Positions 23,457 to 32,815 of a DNA stretch of 41,791 nt are shown here, piece after piece. The notes under the pieces are model-generated. The model did no database searches, was not told where the DNA came from, and saw nothing but the letters and a program-made list of their open reading frames with translations. The DNA is from Methylococcales bacterium (GTDB taxonomy: Bacteria > Pseudomonadota > Gammaproteobacteria > Methylococcales > Methylomonadaceae), in assembly GCA_003584865.1 (NCBI GenBank), contig QVQE01000158.1:1-41791 (forward strand). The letters run 5' to 3'. Both the position numbers and the translations under genes were made by a program. Each line of letters starts with the position of its first letter. Positions within the stretch are counted from its first letter, which is position 1.

Positions 23457-24110
23457 TCAATCTTTGCGACCACGTCCGCGACCACGACCCGATTTTTTAC
23501 CCTTCTCTTTAGCGGGTTCACTCATTGTTTTATAGATCAACGCTAACAACTTCTCGGCACCATCGGCGGGTGGTGGCACCGTACTATTTTTTGTAGCCGA
23601 CTTGGTGCTTAATTTAGGCTCCGTATTAATCACGGCACTGACTTGTGTTTCAGCACCTTTTGCCGTCACCGTCAAAAGATAACGCTCGTCATTATCTTTA
23701 TCGGTAAAGTAGCCTAAGGCTTTATCAAAAAAACCCTCTTCCTCTTCATCACTCCACTTATCAGGATTATAAGTGACAAAATAACGACCCTTATCATGCT
23801 CACGATCTGTGATTTGAAGATGACTCTGTTTTAATCCTTGCCCCAACGTTTCCCATGCTAAATCATAAGTCTCCTTGATCATCAGTAAAGGAGGCGTTGT
23901 TGGTGTTAGATAAACCCTTGATCCTAATCCCGTTCCATCCTGCTTTATTCGTGCAGTACTATTATCAATATCTTCCGTACCATCGGCTTTTTTATTGACC
24001 TTTAACGCAGGCGGACGTTCTAAGGCACTGGTATCACGATAGCGCTTATCTTCGCTTGTACAAGAAACTAACATCAGTGCTAAGAATAAAATCTTAATCA
24101 GGCTTGGCAT
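23457..24110 (-). CDS. bamC: BamC-like outer-membrane lipoprotein, short form with Arg-Gly tail
   Basis: BamC is an accessory lipoprotein of the BAM complex, which inserts beta-barrels into the outer membrane. The signal peptide MPSLIKILFLALMLVSCTSE has a lipobox (LVSC), with Cys17 as lipidation site. The BamC hallmark RYRDTSALERPPAL follows, then one helix-grip domain (YDLAWETLGQGLKQSHLQI, DREHDKGRYFVTYNPDKW, YLLTVTAKGAETQVSAVI). At 217 residues it is much shorter than E. coli BamC (about 344), so the second helix-grip domain is absent. Instead it ends in KKSGRGRGRGRKD, very basic for an envelope protein. I use the ATG at 24110; an upstream GTG (24119) overlaps nit by eight bases. It lies between nit and tldD rather than beside dapA as in E. 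coli. Confidence 0.8.
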   Translation of the reverse strand: MPSLIKILFLALMLVSCTSEDKRYRDTSALERPPALKVNKKADGTEDIDNSTARIKQDGTGLGSRVYLTPTTPPLLMIKETYDLAWETLGQGLKQSHLQITDREHDKGRYFVTYNPDKWSDEEEEGFFDKALGYFTDKDNDERYLLTVTAKGAETQVSAVINTEPKLSTKSATKNSTVPPPADGAEKLLALIYKTMSEPAKEKGKKSGRGRGRGRKD

Positions 24111-24111
24111 A

Positions 24112-24930
24112 TTATTCACAAAAATAACGTCTATGTCTTAAAACAGGGAATGAGAGTCTTACTTTCTCTAATCGTTCTAAATCAATTTCGGCTAAAACAT
24201 AACCACCACCGGTTTTATAACAATCTAAAATTACCCCCCAAGGATCAATAACCATACTATGTCCATAAGTTTTACGACCATTAAGGTGAAAACCACCCTG
24301 ATTGGGCGCAATCACATAACAGAGGTTTTCTATTGCACGGGCACGTAATAAAACTTCCCAGTGAGCGGCACCTGTTTCAGCCGTAAAGGCTGAAGGAACC
24401 ACCACAATATCAACACCTACCTGACTCATCTTTCGAAAAAACTCAGGGAATCGTAAGTCATAACAAACAGCAATACCTAGCTTTCCGAAAGGGGTATCAA
24501 AAATCTGAAAACCAGTGCCTGGCTCAATGCCATCCGACTCTCGATAGACTTCATTAGTACCAGGTACATTAACATCAAATAAATGCACTTTATCGTAACG
24601 CCCTACCCGCTCACCCTGATCATTATAGACTAGACAAGCCGCGCGTACTTTGTACGGATTGTCTGTAGCCATAGGCATCGTTCCTCCCACGACCCAGACA
24701 GCATATTTCTTTGCAACAGCGGCTAAAAAATCCTGTATGGGCCCGGTACCATCAACTTCTTTAGCCTTCAGCTTGTCTGTTTCGTGTGTACCCATCAAGG
24801 CAAAGTTTTCTGGTAATGCAACCAATTTAGCCCCTGCGTCAACCGCTTCAGCGATTAGCTTCTCAGCTTCTATCAGGTTAAAACTAACATTGGGGCTTGA
24901 GGCCATTTGTATTGCAGCACATTTAGTCAT
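24112..24930 (-). CDS. Nitrilase-superfamily amidase (Nit1/deaminated glutathione amidase type)
   Basis: This 272-residue carbon-nitrogen hydrolase has the Glu-Lys-Cys triad: E41 in LVALPENFAL, K114 in GRYDKVHLFD and C156 in GIAVCYDLRFPEFFR. The sequence around it (GVDIVVVPSAFTAETGAAHW, ENLCYVIAPNQGG, GHSMVIDPWG) matches the Nit1 branch. Members of that branch hydrolyse deaminated glutathione, a side product of transaminases, as metabolite repair. The exact substrate here is inferred. Its ATG comes three bases after the yhdP stop and its stop adjoins bamC, so it is inside one transcript. A nit gene next to yhdP and tldD is a recurrent gammaproteobacterial arrangement. Confidence 0.92.
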   Translation of the reverse strand: MTKCAAIQMASSPNVSFNLIEAEKLIAEAVDAGAKLVALPENFALMGTHETDKLKAKEVDGTGPIQDFLAAVAKKYAVWVVGGTMPMATDNPYKVRAACLVYNDQGERVGRYDKVHLFDVNVPGTNEVYRESDGIEPGTGFQIFDTPFGKLGIAVCYDLRFPEFFRKMSQVGVDIVVVPSAFTAETGAAHWEVLLRARAIENLCYVIAPNQGGFHLNGRKTYGHSMVIDPWGVILDCYKTGGGYVLAEIDLERLEKVRLSFPVLRHRRYFCE

Positions 24931-24933
24931 ATC

Positions 24934-27900
24934 TTATCGTTCCGTACTTTGTTTAACCCATGGAAATCCTGTAATGCCATCCCAGGTTTTTTGCAATAAA
25001 CCATCATTCTCGTGTAAAGGGATAATCTGCACATTTCCCCAAGCCCCTTTTACTAAATACTGGGAGCCAAAGAAAAAACCTTGTTGATCTTTACCCGTTA
25101 AAGCTAAGCCTATGAAATCAGTTAATTTACCCATTATTGTACCAGCAACAGGTACCGCATCTGCACTTTTTGGTACGACATTAACACTATAATCAACTGT
25201 TTCACGAACCAAATCGGCATTCCCTGCAATAGAAATTTTTGCCGGAACCGCATCCACTATCAAATCTCGCGTTGAGGCTAAGCCTCCCTGTAAATCAAAT
25301 CGTCCCTTAATGCTTGAAAAACTCAACCCTTCTCCAAACACATCACTAAAATCAAGCTGAAAGCGCTTTACCCACTGAGCAACTGCCAAAATACCCAACA
25401 CCCGACCAAAGCCTGGCTCTATACCTAAGATACGACCATTTTTAAAATCAATATCTAAATGGCCTTTTAGCTCATCCAAAGAAAATTGATAGGGCGCCCC
25501 CGCCCAATTTCCGAAAACATTAATCAGTGCATGGGTTTCAGTAAAATCTTTACTCAGTCCTAATTTAGCAAGTAATTGTCCTGCTTGTGGGATGTTAAGA
25601 CTCCCCTCTACGTGCGTAGCAGAGTAACGACCTTTGTTTGTCCAGTAACCTGACAAGCTCAATTTTTGATCGTCCCCCATTAAATCAAAGCGCTTAAAGG
25701 TAATACCATCAAAAATACGTTCGGTTTCTACTGTCAACTTACCCAAGGGAACATCGTGCCAGCGTGTTTTTTCGCTATTAATCTGTATGAGTGGCATAAA
25801 CTCTGGCGATAATGTTGAACCTGTTTCGCTTTGAGATTTAAGCTGCTTTACCACACCAAGATCCAGCTCATCCAGGTCTAGCTGGATGCTATCGGCACCC
25901 TTTAAGGCTTTAGGTATTTTAAACTTACCTTTAGCCAGTAAACTGTCAAGGTTTCCGATCCAATAATTGGCCTCAGGCTTTAAGGCAATATCAATTAGAC
26001 CCAAATCAGCCTTTTTCCATAAGCCATGTTCACTATGCACTTTAATTTCTTTAATACTACTCAGTGCCCCTGTCGTTTCAGTATCTTCTGACGTTGCCAA
26101 AGAGCCAACCAAGCTTATCCAATCTTGCAAAGCCAACCGCTCTTTATTGAGAAATAGCTTAATCCCAAAATCTTGATTCTGATTTTGAGGCGTATCACCA
26201 GCCCCCAATAAGATAGTGGCAGATTCTATTTTAGATGTCTTCAAATCATAATTAAGTACTGCTTTTAATTGCTTATCGTAGTTGATCTGAATGGGTAATA
26301 AATCATGTAATCCTAAATTAAACGTCATTGCTAAAGCACGTTGCTGCTCTTTAGTTTTAGCTAAGGTGCTAGGAAAATCTAAGCCCATGCCCTGTAAATT
26401 TGACTCTACTAACAATTCAGGAGCGCTTTGATCAGCAGGCAAATTTAGCTTAATCACATAATCCGTTGCCCCTTGAGCCAAATGCCATCCAGGTAACTTA
26501 AATTGTTTTTCAAGATCCCTAGCATCGGCATGTCCCGTCACATTGACTGTCGATAAAAGGTTAGAATTCGTAATAGTCGCCTTAATAGAATTATTTAATG
26601 CCTCGGCTGTAATGAGGTTACTATACAAACCGTGCTCATTAAACTTAACCTCTCCATTCATTTGAATCACATCCAAGTCAAGTGCCTTAACTTTAAGTTT
26701 GGCATTAGCCAAGTGTGCAACTCCATCAATTTCCTGGTTTACCCCCTCCGCTAAAGGCAGTTTTAAATCCAGGTTGATATCAGTGTTACCCTGTGGATCT
26801 ATTGCGTTTAACAAATTATCGGCTGACGATTTGAGCGGTGTTTGCTGTAGAAATTCCAGGCCTTGTAATATGCCTGTATTTAAAGTTGCTTTAACAAAAA
26901 GTTGCTCAGCTGCATTTAAATCAGGAAGAGTAATCATTGCCTGATTAATTTTCACATCCTTGCTCGAACCCGTTTTTAAATTAACCTGCAAACTATCCTG
27001 CAGGAATAACACATCACCCCCCAATTCAGTCAAGCTCGGCCAAGCGGAAAGATACACTAAGTCTACCTGATCAATTTGAAAGGGAATCTCAAAAACACCT
27101 TGACCCTTACTAAAAGGAAAATCATTGAGATTTCCGTAAAATAAAACATCCCCTTTGGGCACACGTCCTTTTACCAGCCCTCTATCCAACCATTCGACGA
27201 CGGTTTTTCTCATCGTATTAACGGGTAAATAGCGCGTAGCTTTACTGACGTCGGCTATTGAGAAACCAGACTGCAAATCCAAAAACGCAGACTGGTCTTG
27301 CGCTTTTGGAATACGCAAGTTAAACCGGGTATCTGTTTCTAAATCGGGAGAATTTAAGGTCAGCAATGCACTAGAAAATAGATATTCATCGGGTGTTTGT
27401 TGCCAGTCAACCGTCCCCGTCAGTTTTGTAATATCGAGTGCTTGACGGAAAACCCCCAACGTTAAAAGGTGCGCCTCTTCGGTTGCCAAAACAAGCTGCC
27501 CTTGTTGGTCAGTCCCTTTTAAGTATCCCGTTAAATTTTCTACACCGGGTATTGCCTGAGAGGGTGCTACATTAATATGAGCAAAATCACCCTTAATTGC
27601 AAAATGCTGCTCATCTAAGTCCACGAATAAAGAAAGTTGCTCTAAAAAGCCTTTTAATTGGGCTTGTTTTAACAAGAGTCGTTGATCCCCAGAAAGCGGT
27701 GCAAAAAAATCAACCCAATAAGCGACTTTCTGCAAATCAAGCGTATCAATGAATAAACCTAACTTATGTAATTTATTATCTTCAGTCTGCTCACCAAAAA
27801 TATTAAAGGCCATAACAGGCCATTTATTATCGACTGTTTCAAGCAGCATTTGAGGCACTTGCAAACGCCATTCCCCGTCATTCTGGAACCAATGAAATTG

Positions 27901-28773
27901 AGTGCTTAAATGCTGAACAAGAAAGCTCGCCTTATCAGGTCTGGTCAGCGTCAATTGTTGTAACTGCACATCTCCCACAATAGAATCTAACTTAGACTGC
28001 TGCAATTCACCCCAACATTTAAAATCGACACTACCTGAAGAAATGCTCACAGGTACAGATAAGTTCCCGGGAACCCACTCAGTCGGCTTTATCTTTTTAC
28101 CCTCTACAAAAACGCTACCATCAATTGATGCTGTCTCAAAAATATTGCCTTTAAATTGCATAGAGACTATTAATTCTTCACCATAAGCCTCAGGCAACTT
28201 AAGCAGCGCATTTATCTGGTGCTGTTGCGATTTGTTAATGATAGCAACATTGACCTCACCTATTGTGACGGGCTTTATCTGATTTAGCTCATCCAACCAG
28301 TTCACTTCACTTTGTAAAACTTCGTATTGACTCCCTTGCAACAACCAAAAAGGTTTTTCATCGCCGCCCTTTAAACCAACAATTGCAATACTGCCATCCT
28401 GTTTACGCTTGATGGTCAGTTTGGCACCGACTAAAGTGACCCATGACGAAGCGAATTGATCACCGGTCATCAAAAAATCAACTAAATTGATCCCTAAGCG
28501 TATTTCTTTAAGCTGGATAGGCGATTCATTTGTAACCGCAGACAGTATCCTGAAATCCTTCAATACCAACTCAGGAGAATAGCCGCGCATATTAGCGTGC
28601 AAATGACCTATCTCGACAGGCACTCCCATTAACTCACTTACACGCACAGACAAATCTGCCTTATAACGATCCACGCTGAGCAACACCAGTCGTACCGCTG
28701 TTAAACTAACGGCACAAGCAATCAAAGACCAAAATATTAAATGCCGGGTTGCGCGTTTGATATGGTGGATCAT
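24934..28773 (-). CDS. yhdP: YhdP family AsmA-like envelope protein
   Basis: YhdP is one of the large AsmA-like proteins (with TamB and YdbH) that bridge the periplasm and move phospholipids to the outer membrane. At 1279 residues it matches the E. coli length (about 1266). One N-terminal membrane helix (LIFWSLIACAVSLTAVRLVL, about residues 12-31) anchors it. LMGVPVEIGHLHANMRGYSP and VLKDFRIL start the DUF3971 region. Repeated beta-strands follow to the AsmA-type C-terminus: GHLDIDFKNGRILGIEPGFG then RVLGILAVAQWVKRFQLDFS, and GAWGNVQIIPL at the end. It lies 15 bases after rng and three before nit, in the conserved rng-yhdP-tldD block. Confidence 0.95.
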   Translation of the reverse strand: MIHHIKRATRHLIFWSLIACAVSLTAVRLVLLSVDRYKADLSVRVSELMGVPVEIGHLHANMRGYSPELVLKDFRILSAVTNESPIQLKEIRLGINLVDFLMTGDQFASSWVTLVGAKLTIKRKQDGSIAIVGLKGGDEKPFWLLQGSQYEVLQSEVNWLDELNQIKPVTIGEVNVAIINKSQQHQINALLKLPEAYGEELIVSMQFKGNIFETASIDGSVFVEGKKIKPTEWVPGNLSVPVSISSGSVDFKCWGELQQSKLDSIVGDVQLQQLTLTRPDKASFLVQHLSTQFHWFQNDGEWRLQVPQMLLETVDNKWPVMAFNIFGEQTEDNKLHKLGLFIDTLDLQKVAYWVDFFAPLSGDQRLLLKQAQLKGFLEQLSLFVDLDEQHFAIKGDFAHINVAPSQAIPGVENLTGYLKGTDQQGQLVLATEEAHLLTLGVFRQALDITKLTGTVDWQQTPDEYLFSSALLTLNSPDLETDTRFNLRIPKAQDQSAFLDLQSGFSIADVSKATRYLPVNTMRKTVVEWLDRGLVKGRVPKGDVLFYGNLNDFPFSKGQGVFEIPFQIDQVDLVYLSAWPSLTELGGDVLFLQDSLQVNLKTGSSKDVKINQAMITLPDLNAAEQLFVKATLNTGILQGLEFLQQTPLKSSADNLLNAIDPQGNTDINLDLKLPLAEGVNQEIDGVAHLANAKLKVKALDLDVIQMNGEVKFNEHGLYSNLITAEALNNSIKATITNSNLLSTVNVTGHADARDLEKQFKLPGWHLAQGATDYVIKLNLPADQSAPELLVESNLQGMGLDFPSTLAKTKEQQRALAMTFNLGLHDLLPIQINYDKQLKAVLNYDLKTSKIESATILLGAGDTPQNQNQDFGIKLFLNKERLALQDWISLVGSLATSEDTETTGALSSIKEIKVHSEHGLWKKADLGLIDIALKPEANYWIGNLDSLLAKGKFKIPKALKGADSIQLDLDELDLGVVKQLKSQSETGSTLSPEFMPLIQINSEKTRWHDVPLGKLTVETERIFDGITFKRFDLMGDDQKLSLSGYWTNKGRYSATHVEGSLNIPQAGQLLAKLGLSKDFTETHALINVFGNWAGAPYQFSLDELKGHLDIDFKNGRILGIEPGFGRVLGILAVAQWVKRFQLDFSDVFGEGLSFSSIKGRFDLQGGLASTRDLIVDAVPAKISIAGNADLVRETVDYSVNVVPKSADAVPVAGTIMGKLTDFIGLALTGKDQQGFFFGSQYLVKGAWGNVQIIPLHENDGLLQKTWDGITGFPWVKQSTER

Positions 28774-28788
28774 ATTACTGGAATCACC

Positions 28789-30243
28789 TTAAAGCAAAAC
28801 AATGTCATATTGTTCCTGGTTATATTGCGCTTCAACCCTGAACTTAATCTGCACATCCAGAAATATTTCCAGCTCAGCCAGCATATCCGCCTCTTCATCA
28901 AGCAGCATATCGACAACTTCATTGGAAGCGAGTACCAACAATGTTTTGACCTTATACAGCCTGACCTCCCGAATAATTTCCCTAAAAATCTCGAGACACA
29001 TGGTTTCTGCTGTCTTTAAAACACCGCGACCACCACATGAGCTACAGGGTTCACAAAGAATATGCTCTAGGCTTTCACGGGTTCTTTTTCGGGTCATTTC
29101 AACTAAACCCAACACAGACACTTCCGTGATTTTGGTTTTTGCCCGATCTTTTTCCAGGTTGCGCTCTAATGCCTGTAGCACCAAGCGCTTGTGTTCTTCG
29201 CTCTTCATGTCAATGAAGTCGATAATAATAATCCCACCCAAATTTCGAAGCCTGAGTTGGCGAGCAATGGTTTGAGCGGCTTCAAGATTCGTCTTAAAAA
29301 TAGTCTCTTCTAAATTACGCCCACCGACATACCCCCCGGTATTAACATCGACGGTGGTCATTGCTTCAGTCTGATCAAATATTAAATACCCGCCCGACTT
29401 CAATTTTACCTTACGATCTAACGCTTTTTTAATTTCGTCCTCAACACTGTAAATATCAAATACCGGACATTCCCCTGAATAATGCTCAATAACCGGTACA
29501 ATTTCGGGAACAAACACCTCAGCAAATTCAAGTAAACGGTGGTAAGTTTCTCTAGAATCTACACGAACCCGATCAATGCCTTCTTTGTATAGATCTCTCA
29601 GAGTTCTAATACTTAAAGGCAAATCTTTATGAATAAATTGCTTAGTCTTAGCCACTGCAATTTTTTTTAAGATAGACTCCCATAACTTTAACAAGAAGGT
29701 CATATCTGCAATTAATACCGATTCTTTAATACACTCTGCCGCTGTTCTGGCAATAAAGCCACCACAGTTATTTTCTTGTCTGAAATTATCCAGACAAACC
29801 TTTAACCGCATTCGTTCAGCATCGACTTCTATCCGCTGAGAAACACCGGTATTATTTGCATAAGGCATATACACCTGGTAACGTGAGGGAATAGAAATTT
29901 CTGTCGTTAATCTGGCGCCTTTACTACCTAAAGGATCTTTAACAACCTGTACAACGATCTCCTGGCCTTCACGTAAGTAATGTTCAATAACATCTGACTT
30001 TTTTTCTTCCAGATCTTTTGAACATAAATCAGAAAGATGTATAAAAGCCGCCTTAGGTAAGCCAATATCTATAAAAGCAGCTTGCATACCGGGCAAAACC
30101 CGACAAACCTCACCTTTGTATATATTGCCCACTAGACCTCGCTCTCGGGTTCTTTCAATAATGAGTTCTTGTAAAACACCATTTTCAATGACGGCTACTC
30201 TGGTTTCAGGTGGGGTCACATTGATTAAAATTTCTTCACTCAT
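28789..30243 (-). CDS. rng: Ribonuclease G
   Basis: RNase G is a 5'-end-sensitive endoribonuclease that matures the 16S rRNA 5' end and degrades some mRNAs. The 484-residue length and lack of a long C-terminal scaffold distinguish it from RNase E. Visible are the S1 domain (GLVGNIYKGEVCRVLPGMQA, AFIDIGLPKAAFIHLSD), the 5' sensor region (GSKGARLTTEISIPSRY), the catalytic core ATTVDVNTGGYVG-like MTTVDVNTGGYVGGRN, IIIIDFIDMKSEEHK (second catalytic Asp), and the CEPCSSCGGRG zinc-link Cys cluster. Its start overlaps the maf stop by four bases (ATGA), so the two are coupled. Confidence 0.97.
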   Translation of the reverse strand: MSEEILINVTPPETRVAVIENGVLQELIIERTRERGLVGNIYKGEVCRVLPGMQAAFIDIGLPKAAFIHLSDLCSKDLEEKKSDVIEHYLREGQEIVVQVVKDPLGSKGARLTTEISIPSRYQVYMPYANNTGVSQRIEVDAERMRLKVCLDNFRQENNCGGFIARTAAECIKESVLIADMTFLLKLWESILKKIAVAKTKQFIHKDLPLSIRTLRDLYKEGIDRVRVDSRETYHRLLEFAEVFVPEIVPVIEHYSGECPVFDIYSVEDEIKKALDRKVKLKSGGYLIFDQTEAMTTVDVNTGGYVGGRNLEETIFKTNLEAAQTIARQLRLRNLGGIIIIDFIDMKSEEHKRLVLQALERNLEKDRAKTKITEVSVLGLVEMTRKRTRESLEHILCEPCSSCGGRGVLKTAETMCLEIFREIIREVRLYKVKTLLVLASNEVVDMLLDEEADMLAELEIFLDVQIKFRVEAQYNQEQYDIVLL

Positions 30244-30815
30244 TTAAAAAACTCTATTCCTTGCTTAGATAAAAGCTCAGCAGTCTCAAATAATGGCAAA
30301 CCCACAACCCCCGAAAAACTACCTACAATGGATTCAACAAAAATTCCACCGATTCCCTGTATAGCATAGCTTCCTGCTTTATCAATCGGCTCACCCGTAT
30401 CCCAGTAACTTATAATTTCTCGCTCAGTTAACCGTCTAAAGGTCACTTCGGTAATACTCACCGCCTGACTATGCTCACGTCCTCTGAGTGAAATTGCACT
30501 GTAAACCTGATGGGTTTTACCTGATAATTGGGACAGCATAGCTACCGCGTCTGCTTGAGTTTGAGGCTTTCCCATAATCATATCACCCAAAATAACCGAG
30601 GTATCGGCGGCTAAAACAGGTAGTTCGGTTTTAAGCGCTGCAACACAGGCTGCTGATTTCTCTGCCGCTAATCGCTGAACATAAGCCAAAGGCTTTTCAT
30701 TGGGCAACGGAGTCTCATCAAGGTCGACCGGATAAACCTGGTAACGGACATTGATTTGATCCAGGAGTTCCTTTCTACGTGGAGAAGCTGAAGCAAGAAT
30801 AAGCTGTATTGCCAT
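30240..30815 (-). CDS. maf: Maf nucleotide pyrophosphatase
   Basis: Maf proteins hydrolyse nucleoside triphosphates (the YhdE branch prefers dTTP/UTP, the YceF branch m7GTP), acting as house-cleaning enzymes. I place the start at [20 protein letters not shown], giving 191 residues. The open frame extends 36 codons further upstream, but those overlap rlmH and have no homology pattern. Family motifs are SASPRRKELL, the VYPVDLDETP region, LAADTSVILGDMIMGKPQTQ with catalytic Asp, and the C-terminal GGIFVESIVGSFSGVVGLPL. The position next to rng suggests the YhdE type. The ATG overlaps the rlmH stop by one base (TAATG) and the stop overlaps rng. Confidence 0.95.
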   Translation of the reverse strand: MAIQLILASASPRRKELLDQINVRYQVYPVDLDETPLPNEKPLAYVQRLAAEKSAACVAALKTELPVLAADTSVILGDMIMGKPQTQADAVAMLSQLSGKTHQVYSAISLRGREHSQAVSITEVTFRRLTEREIISYWDTGEPIDKAGSYAIQGIGGIFVESIVGSFSGVVGLPLFETAELLSKQGIEFFK

Positions 30816-31282
30816 TATCGATGATAGGGGTGATTGTGAATAATACTCCAGGCACGATAGAGTTGCTCGGCAACAACGATACGCACCAAAGGATGTGGAA
30901 AAGTAAGCTTCGATAAACTCCATGACTCCCTAGCCAATTGCTTGGCTGAATCAGCTAAACCCTCAGGGCCTCCAACCAATAAAGCAACGTGCTGACCACT
31001 TTCCATCCAACGTTGCATCGCTTGAGCCAATTCGGGTGTCGTCCAAGGCTTACCCGGAATATCCAAAGTCACAATATAAGCCCCCTGTGGTATAGCGGCT
31101 AGCATTCTATCACCCTCATCCTTTACGATACGTGCAACATCGCTGTTCTTGCTTCTCTTGCCGGGCGCTACTTCTTTAAGCACCAGCTCACATTCGCGCG
31201 GTAAGCGTTTCGCATACTCATCATAGCCTTGCTGAACCCAGCCAGGCATCCGATTTCCTACTGTTATTAAATTTATTTGCAT
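30815..31282 (-). CDS. rlmH: 23S rRNA pseudouridine-1915 N3-methyltransferase RlmH
   Basis: RlmH is a small SPOUT methyltransferase that uses SAM to methylate pseudouridine 1915 in helix 69 of 23S rRNA on assembled 70S ribosomes. The chosen start [20 protein letters not shown] gives 155 residues, exactly the E. coli length. Twelve further codons upstream are open but outside the family. Motifs are [19 protein letters not shown], the SAM trefoil knot [20 protein letters not shown], and the C-terminal [20 protein letters not shown]. It is the first gene of the rlmH-maf-rng-yhdP-nit-bamC run. A terminator for panD lies just upstream, so transcription must start in the gap of about 80 bases. rlmH is often beside rsfS, which is not seen here. 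Confidence 0.97.
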   Translation of the reverse strand: MQINLITVGNRMPGWVQQGYDEYAKRLPRECELVLKEVAPGKRSKNSDVARIVKDEGDRMLAAIPQGAYIVTLDIPGKPWTTPELAQAMQRWMESGQHVALLVGGPEGLADSAKQLARESWSLSKLTFPHPLVRIVVAEQLYRAWSIIHNHPYHR

Positions 31283-31362
31283 GGGCTGCAGGATACAGAT
31301 AACAAAACATTCATGCAATGTAATCGGCCTTATAAATTATCAACTTTTAGTTTATAAGCAAT

Positions 31363-31400
31363 AAAAAACCCGCTAGACCCTGAGGTCTAGCGGGTTTTTT
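31363..31400 (-). terminator. Terminator after panD
   Basis: AAAAAACCCGCTAGACC pairs perfectly with GGTCTAGCGGGTTTTTT around the 4-base loop CTGA. Both strands end in a T-run, so it works in either direction, but the gene ending here is panD on the minus strand, about 20 bases away. Confidence 0.93.
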
Positions 31401-31421
31401 ATTAACTTGAAGCGTAAAAAA

Positions 31422-31805
31422 CTAACCAGCAACCTGAACAGGAATAGATGAAGCAGAACGTAGTACTTCATTTTTTTCGTTAAAATAAACTAATTTGGGT
31501 TTATGTTGCTCGGCTTCTTGCTGATCCAGTATTGTATACGCACACACAATAATTAAGTCCCCTGGACACGCCAAACGCGCAGCAGCACCATTAACCGAAA
31601 AAACCCCTGAACCGTTTTCTGCACGAATAGCATAGGTAGTAAAGCGTGCACCATTATTAATATTGTAAATCTGAATTTGCTCGTATTCTTTGATGCCTGA
31701 CAGGTCAAGAATAGTGCCATCAATCGCACAAGAACCCTCGTAACCCAACTCTGAACGTGTCACTGTAGCTCGGTGTAACTTCGCTTTAAGCATCGTAATT
31801 TGCAT
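31422..31805 (-). CDS. panD: Aspartate 1-decarboxylase PanD
   Basis: PanD makes beta-alanine from aspartate for pantothenate synthesis. It is made as an inactive proenzyme and cleaves itself between Gly24 and Ser25 (visible in GYEGSCAID), turning Ser25 into the pyruvoyl cofactor. The 127-residue sequence has [54 protein letters not shown] and [13 protein letters not shown], the complete family pattern. In gammaproteobacteria a PanM/PanZ factor often helps maturation; none is seen here. It is separated from panC by 162 bases without a visible gene or strong terminator, so it may be the last gene of the pan cluster or have its own promoter. Confidence 0.97.
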   Translation of the reverse strand: MQITMLKAKLHRATVTRSELGYEGSCAIDGTILDLSGIKEYEQIQIYNINNGARFTTYAIRAENGSGVFSVNGAAARLACPGDLIIVCAYTILDQQEAEQHKPKLVYFNEKNEVLRSASSIPVQVAG

Positions 31806-31967
31806 AATAAAACACTATAAATACGTTTAAAAACCGGACATTATCCATTATTAACAACATTCCATCAACTTTTTAGATATCCGCCCCAGACAAGCTTTAA
31901 CCCCTACTTGCAACAAAAGCTTTGTATTTCTTGCATTTTTAGCCCTGATATTTTTACCACAAAAAAG

Positions 31968-32810
31968 TTACTTAGAAAAATAAATATTATCGATAAGACG
32001 TGTTTTTCCTAATCTGACCGCAACTAATAACACCAAATCTTTATCTTCTAGCGCTGCTTTCTTTAAATCACTACTTCTACACACTGACAAATAATCAGGC
32101 TTAAACCCCACTTGCTGTAACGATAGCAAAGCCTGTTCCTCCAATTCAGCATAACTGCTGACGCCTGATAAAATGGCGTCACGGATAACACACAATACCC
32201 GATACAACTCTGAAGCCACTTGCTTTTCGGACTCGGTTAAATATGTATTTCTGGAACTCATTGCCAAACCGTTAGCTTCTCTAACCGTATCCACCCCCAT
32301 TATTTCAACCGGAATATTCAAATCCCGAACCATTATTCTAATGATCGTCAGTTGTTGAAAATCTTTAAGCCCAAATAAGGCAATATTTGGCTGAACGATA
32401 TTGAATAATTTACAAACAACCGTTGCAACACCTGCAAAATGTCCAGGCCGATAGGCGCCACAATACCAATCAGAAACGTCCGTCACAGTCACTGTTGTTC
32501 GGGCATCAGAGGTATAAATATCATCAACGGAAGGAAGAAACAAGACATCAACGTCTGCACTCACCAACTTTTCTTGATCTTCTTTTTCAGTACGCGGATA
32601 CGATTCAAAGTCTTCACCGACACCAAATTGAGTAGGATTAACAAAAATACTCACAACGACCCGATCAGCAACGGCTTTAGCTTGAGTAACCAATTGCAAG
32701 TGCCCGGCATGCAAATTACCCATAGTCGGCACAAAGGCAATGGTTTCTCCCGAAACACGCCACACTTTAATGAATTCTCTCAATTCATTAACATTATTAA
32801 TTATCTGCAT
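31968..32810 (-). CDS. panC: Pantothenate synthetase PanC
   Basis: PanC joins pantoate and beta-alanine with ATP through a pantoyl-adenylate. The 280-residue protein has the nucleotidyltransferase signature FVPTMGNLHAGHLQLVTQAK (HxGH-type AGH), SIFVNPTQFGVGEDFESYPR, ARTTVTVTDVSDWYCGAYRP then GHFAGVATVVCKLFNIVQP, FGLKDFQQLTIIRIMVRDLN, and MSSRNTYLTESEKQVA (KMSK-like loop SSRN). It ends RLGKTRLIDNIYF. It starts five bases after the panB stop, as in the usual panB-panC operon. Confidence 0.97.
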   Translation of the reverse strand: MQIINNVNELREFIKVWRVSGETIAFVPTMGNLHAGHLQLVTQAKAVADRVVVSIFVNPTQFGVGEDFESYPRTEKEDQEKLVSADVDVLFLPSVDDIYTSDARTTVTVTDVSDWYCGAYRPGHFAGVATVVCKLFNIVQPNIALFGLKDFQQLTIIRIMVRDLNIPVEIMGVDTVREANGLAMSSRNTYLTESEKQVASELYRVLCVIRDAILSGVSSYAELEEQALLSLQQVGFKPDYLSVCRSSDLKKAALEDKDLVLLVAVRLGKTRLIDNIYFSK

Positions 32811-32815
32811 AAAAT

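Noticed and set aside
28802-29275. 157-codon plus-strand frame opposite rng
   Set aside because: Ser-rich translation without motifs, fully overlapping the conserved RNase G gene.
31806-31967. Terminator or leader between panC and panD
   Set aside because: An imperfect AAGCTTT repeat is present, but there is no G/C-rich stem and no T-run, so I cannot support either function.
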